Shown in pieces: positions 23,101 to 32,102 of a stretch of 64,000 nucleotides of DNA. The stretch's first letter is position 1; each line of letters begins with the position of its first letter. The stretch is from Rapana venosa (taxonomy: Eukaryota; Mollusca; Gastropoda; Neogastropoda; Muricidae). The notes below the pieces were generated by a model, which was not told the origin of the DNA, searched no databases, and worked only from the letters and a program-made list of their open reading frames with translations. The DNA is taken from positions 6,535,361 through 6,599,360 of the forward strand of contig CM054158.1 in assembly GCA_028751875.1 (NCBI GenBank), written 5' to 3'. The translations under genes were made by a program, and so were the position numbers.

Positions 23101-23295
23101 CGTGACATCGGTGACGATTCTGTGTTAAAATCAGTCATAATAATGAAGTATTCCTCAAAGAGTGCTGACAGGTACCAGTACAAGAGGATGACTCGTGTGC
23201 ACTATATGAATTCCATACATTATTATTATTATGTGCTTTACAGATCCCCTGCAGACCGCAAGTATTCCCGCTCACGATCCGGATCGCCCCACTAA
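14277..23295 (+). CDS. SRSF7: SRSF7/9G8-like splicing factor (4 coding exons)
   Basis: Joined exons 14277-14485, 15264-15464, 21564-21665 and 23244-23295 give 187 residues. All junctions are GT-AG with matching phases. Residues ~10-80 form an RRM with RNP2 'VYVGDL' and RNP1 'GFAFVEF'. Around residue 105 is a CCHC zinc knuckle ([15 protein letters not shown]-x2-C-x4-H-x4-C). From about 125 on is an Arg-Ser tail. RRM plus zinc knuckle plus RS is diagnostic of SRSF7 (Drosophila x16/9G8 group). The family binds exonic enhancers and links splicing, 3' end choice and mRNA export in the nucleus. Human SRSF7, from memory, is about 238 residues, so the RS tail here is short, and an extra RS exon could have been missed. 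The ATG at 14277 lies 6 bp after an acceptor, so upstream exon(s) are untranslated. Confidence 0.93.
15264..15464 (+). CDS. SRSF7: SRSF7-like coding exon 2 (zinc knuckle)
   Basis: The acceptor 'aaaaatgcag' ends at 15263. The exon opens with one base completing Thr and then '[12 protein letters not shown]', the end of the RRM. The CCHC knuckle follows, then a Gly/Arg/Ser stretch. The donor GTTAAT at 15465 is weaker than consensus, which would favour read-through. Confidence 0.93.
15465..15617 (+). promoter_or_regulatory. Intronic read-through with stop and early poly(A) signal
   Basis: If the donor at 15465 is not used, the frame adds about 12 residues and stops at 15499-15501. An AATAAA follows at 15612-15617. 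A transcript ending here would encode RRM plus zinc knuckle without the RS tail. A second AATAAA lies at 16204-16209. Confidence 0.4.
16204..16209 (+). terminator. Candidate intronic poly(A) signal
   Basis: AATAAA followed by a T-rich stretch in the third intron of the SRSF7-like gene. Sequence motif only. Confidence 0.25.
16460..16650 (+). repeat. Interspersed repeat family K, copy 1
   Basis: Blocks 'aagggatgtaac', 'tagcaagtgaac' and 'gatgggggactttcac' occur in the same order at 25445-25690. Both copies are followed by (CT)n/(CA)n tracts. Confidence 0.6.
16730..17106. repeat. Compound microsatellite (CT)n and (CA)n
   Basis: (CA)n at 16737-16752, CT-rich 16755-16898, (CA)n 16898-16950 and a pure (CA)n of about 56 bp at 17051-17106. 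It lies in the SRSF7-like intron. Long frames here are artefacts. Confidence 0.95.
17985..18752 (-). mobile_element. Large tRNA-headed repeat (family H)
   Basis: Read on the minus strand, 18670-18752 forms a tRNA-like head: A-box-like 'tggtacagtggctagcgcc' and box B 'GGTTCGATTCCC' (complement of 18689-18700). The body to about 17985 has higher GC than its surroundings. Only one copy is seen here, so the far boundary is a guess. Confidence 0.55.
18753..19458. other. Intron sequence, nothing recognised
   Basis: AT-rich intron DNA with a (GT)n patch at 19336-19365. It has a pyrimidine-rich end leading to two AG acceptor-like sites at about 19412 and 19458. Confidence 0.4.
19459..19933 (+). other. 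Candidate poison (cassette) exon of the SRSF7-like gene
   Basis: It is preceded by 'tgtccctgctttgcag' (acceptor) and followed by GTAAGT at 19934-19939 (donor). Spliced after coding exon 2 in phase, it would add about 19 codons and then reach a TGA near 19513. It contains purine-rich stretches like exonic enhancers. Vertebrate SRSF7 is known to use a premature-stop exon for self-regulation. Here the call rests only on splice-site strength, position and the early stop. Confidence 0.3.
19940..21563. other. Intron sequence, no further exon recognised
   Basis: Low-copy intron DNA with short (GT)n (20850-20868), GTGC repeats (21142-21165) and (CA)n (21296-21316). No RS-coding exon other than 21564-21665 was found. 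Confidence 0.4.
21564..21665 (+). CDS. SRSF7: SRSF7-like coding exon 3 (RS repeats)
   Basis: Acceptor 'tgtatacag' ends at 21563 and donor GTGAGT begins at 21666. The first base completes an Arg codon. The exon then encodes 33 residues of alternating Ser and Arg with Tyr, His and Pro, and ends in phase 2. Confidence 0.93.
21826..22142 (+). repeat. Interspersed repeat family F, copy 2
   Basis: Same block order as 2455-2772 ('catgtggggatgctaaagg' to 'tttgatgaagaaa'). Confidence 0.75.
22700..22992 (-). mobile_element. SINE A copy with target-site duplication
   Basis: The SINE (about 22715-22976) is read on the minus strand, and its head and body are diverged from the other three copies. It is flanked by direct repeats 'tttgtttcttactaa' (22700-22714) and the same with one extra C (22977-22992). 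It lies in the last intron of the SRSF7-like gene. Confidence 0.85.
23244..23295 (+). CDS. SRSF7: SRSF7-like coding exon 4 (C-terminus)
   Basis: The acceptor 'tgctttacag' ends at 23243. One base completes Arg, then 16 codons ([16 protein letters not shown]) and TAA at 23293-23295. A short degraded LINE tail (ATT)n lies just upstream, at 23205-23232, in the intron. Confidence 0.93.
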
Positions 23296-23504
23296 GGGCT
23301 GGCTCCTGTCAGGCATCTGCTCCATTGGGATTGTTGTGGACAGGTTTCATCGCCTGCAGCACTGATCCTACTGTTGTTGACAAGACACCTTTTTTTTCTT
23401 TTTTTCTGTTCTTTTCCAAAATACAGTGTTGACTGCACAGGATAAACATTCTTCACCTCATTCTTAGCTATGAAGTTTTTTGTTGTTGTTTTTAGTTGGG
23501 TTTT
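23296..23504 (+). other. 3' UTR start of the SRSF7-like gene
   Basis: Sequence directly after the stop codon, T-rich. The end of the transcript is not placed. I saw no convincing AATAAA within the next kilobase. Confidence 0.4.
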
Positions 23505-23876
23505 TTATTATCCCCGTTTCTTGGCTAGACCTCATGGTGAGATTTTGTGTATGTAACTCGTTTACCACTCTCCACCCCCTCTGACTTTGAGGATACGGTT
23601 TGGAATTGAACTGTCCAGTTTTGCCAGGACAGTTGGGGGAGGTACCTCCTTAATCTTACCAATGTCCGTCTGTCATGGGCTCTTTTGACAAGCACAAGAC
23701 CGTAAGCACATGGGTCCAACTGGTTTAGGGTCTCCTCCGAAAGGCATGACATTCAGTTCACTTTTCCAGTCAAATATGGAAGAAAGAGCAAGGCTGGGAA
23801 TTGAACCCAGAACCTCACGGTTTACTTGTTAGGCAGGCGAACGTCTAAGCCATCCTGCCACCTTCCTTCTTGGCCA
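23505..23876 (+). mobile_element. SINE D copy
   Basis: The element has a 'cttggctagacctcatggtg' end, a body with 'ttttgccaggacagttg', and a tRNA-like head on the minus strand ('ggtggcaggatggcttagac', box B GGTTC-AATTCCC). Partner copy at 57285-57960. Confidence 0.75.
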
Positions 23877-25440
23877 TGAAGTGAACTCCATGTCACTGGT
23901 ATAGGGAGTTTTGTGTTGGTGTTAAGAGTTGTTAATATTGACTCGTTTTTCACTGGGCACATGTATACATCATCTGTTGAGTGTAATCAGCATCCCATTT
24001 AGAATTCGTAGAGTGTACTACTGGACATGTTAATAGTCTTGCAGACTTTACTAGGGACACCTACTGAGGATGAAAGAGAAGGAAACACAGACCTGCAGAT
24101 GGCTGTTTCTGAAGTAACCAAATGTGTTTGAAGTAATAACAAAATGTGTTCAACTGATTTTCAGTGTTAACAATATTTTAGGCTCCACCACAAAAAGAAC
24201 AAGTGCCTGTAAGGATCTATTTGCATCATCTGTTTGGGTTTTTTAAACTTGTTTTTGCGTATTGGGGGGTGGGGGTAGGATGGGGGTTGTCTTTTAACAT
24301 ATATTGAAGACTAACATTTTTGGCAATTCTATCATGTGAACAAGAACTGTTACCTTTGCTTTAAAATCTGGTGATTTTGTGTGTGTTTTAATAGGAAAGA
24401 AGAAACATTGAAGAGCTCGTAAGAGACTGTTTTAACCTTTACACTGGTGGCTATACATTACACTGCCGCTGATGAATTAACGAAGAGAAAAACAGAAAAA
24501 CGGTCATTATTTTCACACACACGTTATCTGAAAAGACATGCGTATTTGAATGATACATGTTGAAAGTTGTTCAGAGCTGAACAGAGAGCAACACAAACAC
24601 AATTGTAGGGGGTTGGTAGTAGCAAACAGTAACCTGCCATTAAGAAGAATGGTAAGCCGACTTCCCAAAGTGACCCAACCTTCTGTGTGATAAATATCCG
24701 GACAACCAGTCAACAGTATTCGTAAAGTAGCGTGACATACTATGCCACCAGTGTAAGGGTTAAAAGAAGTTTGATTTGATATATTTTGGCAAGGATTACA
24801 GAGGAAAATTTTAAACAAAATAATACACGTGTTTTGATGTCACTGATTTTGTAGGCTTTGTACGTTGTATTCTGACTTCTGTGTTTTATGTTAACAGACC
24901 TGGTTGGTTTCGTCCTTTTGGTGTGAAGATTTAAGTAACATCTTTTAGGAAAAAACATGCAGACTGTGAATGGCAGTCACAGATGTGTCGGCAAGCTGGA
25001 GAGGAGAGCCCAGTCAAAGGACCAAGCTATCATGGGATGATTTAGTTTTGTTGTTTTACTCTGGTTGTGTTGTTTGTGGTATTGAAATACAGGTTTGTTG
25101 TTTCAGTGTAAAAATTGTGTGGGTGTGGTGTGTGTAGGCTACAATTCAGTGTGGAAGATGGAAGACTGGATGATTGTTTTTGGTATATACTATCAGCAAG
25201 TCAGAGAATGAACAGGCAGAAAAGTTGGTAAGCTTCAGTGCTGCCAGCATTGTGGAACTAAACACAGGGCACGAGAAAGCGGTATGGTGGTGTGCTGATG
25301 CCTTGACAGAAAACAGCTGTGTATGGCTGTGTGCTAATGTCTGAAACAAAGTATTCAGGCATTGTACATCTCTGCGAATTCGAGGAAATCCGCGAAAAAG
25401 AAAGTTTTGTTTTTTTTAAGAGAAAAAAAGAAACCCATGA
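23877..25440. other. Intergenic, or extended 3' UTR, nothing recognised
   Basis: No coherent ORF, RNA gene or shared repeat seen. Confidence 0.4.
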
Positions 25441-25444
25441 TAAC

Positions 25445-25690
25445 CAGTCAAGGGATGTAACTCTTCCATGTGGATTACTTCCCTTCTCTGCTTTACATCG
25501 CTGTCATCCAGTCATCACTAGCCTAGGTAGCAAGTGAAGGGAACCAAGTGTATCAACAGTAGGTATCGGGTTTCATGCTCTAAGGCAAAGGGGTGAAGGG
25601 AGCTGGTCGGAAGAAGGAAGGAGGAGAGTGGATGGGGTGGGGGGCTTTCACTGGCTGTTCCACTTCAGCCCTGCCTGTGGTCAGAGAGCA
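25445..25690 (+). repeat. Interspersed repeat family K, copy 2
   Basis: Shares ordered blocks with 16460-16650. It is followed at 25740-26000 by CT/CA-rich microsatellite, as in copy 1. Confidence 0.6.
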
Positions 25691-26427
25691 ATGTTTGTGA
25701 ACATTACAATCAGCAGCCTCCCCCTTCTTTTTCAGGGAGTGCACCCTCATCTCTCTGTCTGTGTGTGTCTCACTCGCACACACACACTGTCTCTCACACA
25801 CATGCTCTCTCTCTCTCTCATTCACCCTCTCTCTCTCATTCACCCTCTCTCTCTCCCTCATTCACCCTCACACACACAAATGCTTTATTGTATTATTCCA
25901 TGTGCTTCCCCACCACCACAACCCCACCTTCTCTCTCTCTCTGACAGAGAAACGGAGAGAACTGAACTTTCAGAGTTCAGTTCTCTCTCTCTCTCTCCCA
26001 TCTGTTTGTGTCTGTCCTCCCTCTATCTGTGTTAGTGCACATTTGTCTAAATATGTCCCTGTTCTTCCTCTGTGTTGGTGCACATTTGTCTAAATATGTC
26101 CTAATTTTTGCTATGTGATTACTTGGGTATAAAACCTCCTTTGGGTTAAGAAATGACTGATAAAGTCATTCTAGGAGAGCTTATTTTAGGGCAGAAAGTG
26201 CTTAGCAAGAAGAACTGAAATTAGTTACGGAGAGGCTTTTTTTACAGGCTAGAATTGCTGAAAACCCTTTAGCTTCAGGGGACAATGCCCCCTGACCCCC
26301 ACAAGGGGCTCTGCCCCTTGACCCCACCAGGGGGGCATTGCTCCCTGGACCCCCAAACCATTTCTGGGAAAAACGCTTTTCCTCCAGTACCATGCCTGGT
26401 ATTCAGAAGTAAATTTGTATTGATTTA

Positions 26428-26745
26428 TTTATTCTTTTATTTTGAGGATAATGGAATAAGCACTTGTAAGTTTTTTTCATCCGGTCCCCCATGTGTATGC
26501 AGTTTTGTAAATTTTGTCATCCATTCCCACTGGCACACAATGGCCTAGTCTTCTGAAAAGCGGTATGGGTTTTAACGCGTGCGCAAGATGTTCTCTGTGT
26601 GGGACCTCAGTTTATAGTCTCAACCAAAGGACTTTTAGGAAGAGTGGAGTCAGCACTGATGTTAACTCCATAGGAAAAATCCTCTTGAACAAGAACCCGG
26701 GTCAGCAAATCACGAATACATCACTCAAACCATCAGGCTATCCCG
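26428..26745 (+). mobile_element. SINE C copy, with tRNA head
   Basis: The C body starts 'gaggataatggaataagcac'. The core is partly deleted, and a tRNA-like head read on the minus strand follows near 26690-26750 ('gggatagcctgatggtttga', box B region 'acccgggttc'). Confidence 0.75.
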
Positions 26746-26993
26746 TCCCCCATAAGAAACGGGATGCAGCCTGGCATCACATCTTTGCCCCTCATCACCT
26801 CTCTAAACAGAGCTTTTTATCTCAGTCAGTTCAGCTTTCGGTAATAATCTTCACATGAAAATAATGACATTTGTCAGGCCAGAAGAAATGAAGAAAAAGC
26901 AAATGGAAAAATAATCTGTTCTTCCAGTAAACAAGATTAATTACAGAATAAAGAAATGTTTCTGTCGGTTTCATTAATTTTTTTTCCTGCAGT

Positions 26994-27310
26994 TAAAAAC
27001 TTCTTAGGGGAGGCACCATGGTTGAGTGGTTTAGGCGGTCAACTCGTGATCCAGAGGTCGCGGGTTCGATCCCCGCTCGGCTCGGTGTTGTGTCCTTGGG
27101 AAAGACACTTTACTCCTATTTTCCTCACTCCACCCAGGTGTACAAGTGGGTACCAGCTCTGCTGGGGAAGTATCTGGCGACAGACTAGCGTCCTGTCACA
27201 GGGGTGGTGAAAAACCATCAGTTCGCTTAACGCTACAGAAACCGGGATAAGCTCCGGCTCTATGGGCCTTCTGGCTCGAAAGAACATACTTTTTTTCTAA
27301 AAACTTCTTA
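26994..27310 (+). mobile_element. SINE A copy with 13 bp target-site duplication
   Basis: The element (27007-27297) starts with a tRNA-like head: A-box-like 'tggttgagtggtttaggcgg' and box B GGTTCGATCCC (27063-27073). The body contains 'tggcgacagactagcgtcct' and ends at 'cgaaagaacatac'. It is flanked by 'taaaaacttctta' on both sides (26994-27006 and 27298-27310). Confidence 0.92.
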
Positions 27311-27835
27311 CTTTGTCCTGTTGGCCTTTGAAAGCAAAAGCTACTCTTGCACTAAATACACATTAGTATCAGTGCAAAACGCATCTAGCACACACAGAAC
27401 AACACTGCCACTTGTACAGAACTTTTTTAGATTTCTATTCTTGAAGACAACAGGAAAACAGAAATGGTGACGTACTGAAAATACCAGCATCAAACAGTTT
27501 GTTCAAAAAGCAAAATATTAAAAAACCAACAATTATTTTTTAAAAACCAAAAAACCCCAATAGTTTGAAAAGAAATCTCTACCAATAGTGCAAATCATTA
27601 TTTTATACTGTTCAATGAATATGCTTAAACATGCAATAAGCATCTTGCATTTTCTTTGTTTTGTATTCATGTTTCAAACACGCAGTCCTAAAATCAGTCA
27701 ATCATAGCCCTGACAAATATTAGCCATTAGAAAGGTCCACCCTCTGTTGGAATTCTGGCCTTTGTAAGAGCTCCAAAAGATATTCCTGAGTTACACACAC
27801 ACACTGAACAAATGCAGGGAGAAGATGACTGGGCA
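27311..27835. other. Low-copy DNA, nothing recognised
   Basis: AT-rich, no ORF, no shared repeat seen. Confidence 0.45.
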
Positions 27836-28120
27836 GGAGGGATGGCCTACTGGAGCACCACTGATAGCTTCATGCAGTGTCATGGGCTAGTCCACCTTGC
27901 AAAACCTCCGCCCTCTCCAGGTAGAAGATTGCAGGCTGGGCATGTTTATCTCTTCCATGCCACAGACCATACATAGGTGGCCTACTCTTCCACAGAAGAT
28001 GAAAGAGTTTCCAATGTCGTGTGCACAAGCTGTTATACATGTGTTGACACTTAGGACTGTGGATGAAAGTCTTATCTGAAGGACCATGTAGGGCATGAGG
28101 TTTGGAATCATGTAAACTCA
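27836..28120 (+). repeat. Diverged repeat family J
   Basis: Blocks 'ccctctccaggtagaagatt' and 'gctgggcatgt' recur at 58030-58240, and a trace at about 35505-35560. The second half resembles an old SINE C body and core. Confidence 0.5.
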
Positions 28121-28618
28121 GGTGGGGGTGTCCCCTGAAACAAGAGCTGGGTGGCGGCTGGAATGTGCACCTCAGGTGACTGAAGATCACAAGAAAAGGT
28201 TCTGTCCACTGCTTAAACCACTCAGACTGATTGAACAGTGAAGTTGTGTGTGAAATGCTTCAACTGTTACCAAAGCACATAAAATTAATTAAGAAAAGAT
28301 TGTCACAAGTGCAAAACATAATCAGAGTGCATATACAACCAATCAACAAAAGATTGTCCCATTTACAAAATGCAGCCAAAGCACATTATTATTAAATTCT
28401 TAAAATTGCAAAACTCGGAACACAAATCACAACTGTAAAATCTTAGCTGCTCTTTCAACTGTGATATGTGGATCAGATAAAATGGAGACCACAAAAATGA
28501 TTCCATTTCAAGAACAGGAGTACCAACTTATGTTTTTGTAGAAACACCAATGCCTGTCCAACAAAACTGAAGTAATTTGGGACAGAGAGCCGAGCCTCTG
28601 CCACAGCATGCAGACTGC

Positions 28619-28861
28619 TTACTTATACTTAGGCCCATCACTCCCCCTGGACCATAGGCCGCCGACAACAGTCCGCCAGAGTCCTCTGTCCTGGGCTATT
28701 CTCTCCATGCAGACTGCATGTGCCATCATTTCATCATGGTTTTCTTTCATACGTATTGCCTCTGGGTCCTGGACACTTCCCCATAGGCTGAAAGACAGGC
28801 TATGCCTTTGTGACACGGGTGGGAGGAGGGGAGTAAGTAGGTCTACTGTATTGATGAACAA
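28619..28861 (-). pseudogene. Possible LINE ORF2 C-terminal remnant
   Basis: The minus-strand frame contains 'ERIAQDRGLWRTVVGGLWSR', which resembles the C-terminal block 'AxDRxxWRxxVxGL' of many non-LTR retrotransposon proteins. There is nothing else of the element. Resemblance from memory, weak. Confidence 0.35.
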
Positions 28862-29675
28862 AAAAATGCTCCCCAGGGTTTGCAGGGTAGATTTGTTGTG
28901 AATTCATGTGCTTAAACAGGGGTGATTTTTTTACACATAAAAGAATCTTCACTCGTTCTTGCATCAGCCTACAAATCATTATATCTCGATATGTGGATTG
29001 CTTGCAAAGATCAGGAAATGGCTTTCTCAATAACAACTGGTAAAACAAAAATGGTAATAAAAAATTCAAATTAAAAAGCTTCACATTTTTTCCCTGGACT
29101 AGGAGCAATGATTTTCTCTAATCATCAATATGTCTGGCACCTAATTTAGAAGGAAAAAAAGTCTTCTCGTGGAATGTCACGTTTTATACATAGAAACATA
29201 ATGGCAAAAATGAATATTTTGAAATGTGCTACAATCTCAAAATATGATCTTTGGTAAATTGCATCATCTTTCATTTTTTCTTTCAGAGGAAATTGAATTT
29301 CTGCTCCCCCCCCTTCCCCCCACTTAAAAAAACAACAAGCAAACAAAACAAACCCTTTCACTCCACTAATGTTATTCTCATGAGCAAAAAAAACACACAA
29401 AAAACAACCCAACCAAATAAAACCAACTTGTGCAGTATGATTCTTTCTAAATGGCTGAAAAAACACCACCACACACGCACATAAAAGGTAAACATTTGTG
29501 AAATGACTTTGATTGTGTAGCAGCTATAACTATGATGATATGACAAAACTGTGTCGCAAAAATAAATAGTGATTGGAGGCAGTCTTTGGGCCGATTGCTC
29601 AGAACGCTTTTGAACTTGATACCCTCTGAACATCTTTTTTTTGAAGTAGGTGGAAAGAGGGCAAGTACAGGGAGA

Positions 29676-30055
29676 CATTATTGGGCAGCTGTCATTCTCG
29701 GAAGACTATGGAGTTGTGCTCTAGGTGTTCATTCTGGTACAGCGTCGCTTGTGGCTGGCCAGTCCGACACGGGAATGACAGACAGTCCCTATGGCAGAGG
29801 AAGGCACAGATGAAGTCTGACGCTGGTCTGTCTGCCTGGGCTGCAGCATTTCTTCTCGTTCTTTTTTGCCTCGAGCTGCTGAACAAGTGTTTCTTTGAAC
29901 TTGGAGAGACCTTTCTGCGCAGTCTGTCTCCAGGCTGACCGTTCGAGGGCTGCTGCTTCCCGGTTATTCTGGCCAGCCACAACCAAAGCTTTACCAGAAT
30001 TAACACCTAGAGCGCAACTCCATAGTCTTCCGAGACTGAAGGCTGCCCAATAATG
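29676..30055. mobile_element. 380 bp element with ~60 bp terminal inverted repeats (MITE-like)
   Basis: The left end 'cattattgggcagctgtcat' and the complement of the right end agree over about 60 bp ('cggaagactatggagttg', 'gctctaggtgtt', 'attctggta'). TA dinucleotides at both edges could be a duplicated target. The interior has a minus-strand frame with Cys/His spacing like the finger at the end of some LINE proteins, so it may carry a LINE fragment. Confidence 0.8.
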
Positions 30056-31148
30056 TCATAATGAACTTTAACATTTTTTAGTTTAAAAAAAAAAAAAAAT
30101 TTTTTTTTTGGTCAAAAGGAACTTCTAATGTGGACAGGTTGGCAACCATATTCCGAAGTGTCAGTTAACTGACAGAATGATAATTGTTACCATTTCCCAA
30201 ATCAGCTCACATGGAGGCACACCAGTGCCCTACTCCACATCTGCACACATGCATTGGGATAGTCAAGTATGCACATTACCAGTCAGTTGCACAAACAAAA
30301 ACACCCCAAACAAACCAGCAAGCACCCAAGCGTTTACCAGTGTATCAGAGTGCTGCTGATTGAGCATCTGCTCAGTGGCTTTGCTGGCAGATGTGTGACA
30401 AATATTCTACACACGGAGTGGAAAAAGCTGTCACACTACACACTTAAAGGATACATTAATCATAGCATAAATGATATGACTACAAAAAGAAAATGATTTA
30501 AAGATGAAGTTCCCATTTAGGAAAACATCAGTCATACCATAAACAATATGACTAGGCTACGACATCAAAATAATGTAAAATCAAAATAAAATTATGGTCA
30601 AAGTGTGGCAGGCATATTACTCACCTGCTCATTTATATAAAAAAAACCATGCAATCTGTGGCTAAGATTTTGCTTCATAATTTTTCCATGTTTTCACTAC
30701 GCATAGAAAGTTCAACATTCAGTGTTATACCCCAAAATGGTAAAATATATCACAGTAAATAATTTGAAGAAATTCTCACTGCACAATAAATTAACGCATT
30801 TTCGCTCACATGACATACAAAAACAGTTACTGCCTGAACAATCACTTTTAAGTGAACATATGTATAAATCGAAGACACACACACACAATCAAGATAAAAT
30901 CATATCTTCACTTTTTGCAATAATTCTGAGCCAAAACTACTTGTTCTGAAAAATAGGGTCAACCTGAGTTTCTCTTTTTGTCCAGCGTAGAATCGGGCCA
31001 TCTTTCATGTGTGTGCTGGCTACACATGAAAAGAATCAAAGTGAGATTTTTGGGACAGTGGGTGGGGGGAAGCCTACTCCTTAGCCTCTGTGTGCAGTTT
31101 TTTCATACTGTAGTTGCTCATGAGGAAAAACAAACAACAAAAATGCTC

Positions 31149-31207
<59 letters not shown>

Positions 31208-32051
31208 AAAGAAAGAACTGAACAAAATGGTCCCTCCCAAAAAAAGAATTTCTTGATTTGCCATTTTGCTTCAACACTTTTCACACAAAATTATAGAGAA
31301 ACTTACAGACTAAATGTAAATGAACAAATGTTAATCACCATTCTACAGAGAGAAAAAAACCCAGCTCTCTTTTTGTGTAAAAGCCTGTTTATATAGTATG
31401 AATCTTTATGAACAACAACAACAACAAACCAACAACAAATATGCCCCCAGGCTACAATCTTTTGATAACAAAAAAGATGCTAGTCTATAACTGAATTGCA
31501 GTTCATAGTACCATTCACATTGCAAGCACCTGTGAACTTTGACTCTCAGGGAAAATATTTCTGGTTTTGATCATCAACTGATTACGGTTATAAATGCATT
31601 TCTTTGATTCTGTTCTTCAAAACAGAACCATAAAAAAATATATGCTTTGATTTTTCAATAGAAAATGACTTTTTTCTAAATATGTTCTCATCAAACAATA
31701 GTAATACACACCCAGATGCATTTTTAAAAAAATTCAACTGAACACACACAAAATGTTGACTTAAGTGAGAGAAAAAAAAGAAGATTTTTTTTCTCACAAG
31801 GAAATAGTAGAGTTCATCATTTCTACAAGCTTCTCATATGTTCAACTGTTGCATATACTGCCAGAACTGAAAAAAAAAGTGTGCAACCATTGGTACAGTG
31901 TGCAATTAAAAAAAAAAGAAAAAAAAGAGAAAGTAACAGAGCCCACTGTATGTAGGGGGGATGGCACTTGTCATATTACCGTAACATTCAAGTAATCTAA
32001 AATACAACAGCAATTCAGCAGTGTCACCTCGGAGTGCAGATGTCCCAAGCA
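30056..32051. other. 3' flank of the PTGR3-like gene
   Basis: AT-rich and without ORFs. It includes a (GA)n microsatellite at 31150-31204 and several A- and T-runs. The 3' UTR of the minus-strand gene should occupy the right part. No canonical poly(A) signal was noticed. Confidence 0.4.
31150..31204. repeat. (GA)n microsatellite
   Basis: About 27 perfect GA units. Confidence 0.95.
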
Positions 32052-32102
32052 CTAGTACAGCTGCACCATAATCTTTCCAATGTTCTGACTGGAGTACATG
32101 TA
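32052..32102 (-). CDS. PTGR3: PTGR3-like coding exon 12 (last)
   Basis: Acceptor 'gtatgttgcag' precedes 32102. Reads [16 protein letters not shown] and stops at 32054-32052 (TAG). No peroxisomal SKL-type end. Confidence 0.92.
   Translation of the reverse strand, partial: YMYSSQNIGKIMVQLY

Noticed and set aside
27008..27080. True tRNA genes at 27.0, 55.0, 56.5, 57.8 and 59.8 kb
   Set aside because: Box A and B motifs are present, but acceptor stems do not close, bodies follow, and copies have target-site duplications. These are SINE heads.
27039..27287. Repeated ~80-residue ORFs ('[20 protein letters not shown]') at 27.0, 56.6 and 57.5 kb
   Set aside because: They are translations of the SINE A body on the complementary strand. 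Their similarity comes from the repeat, not from protein selection.
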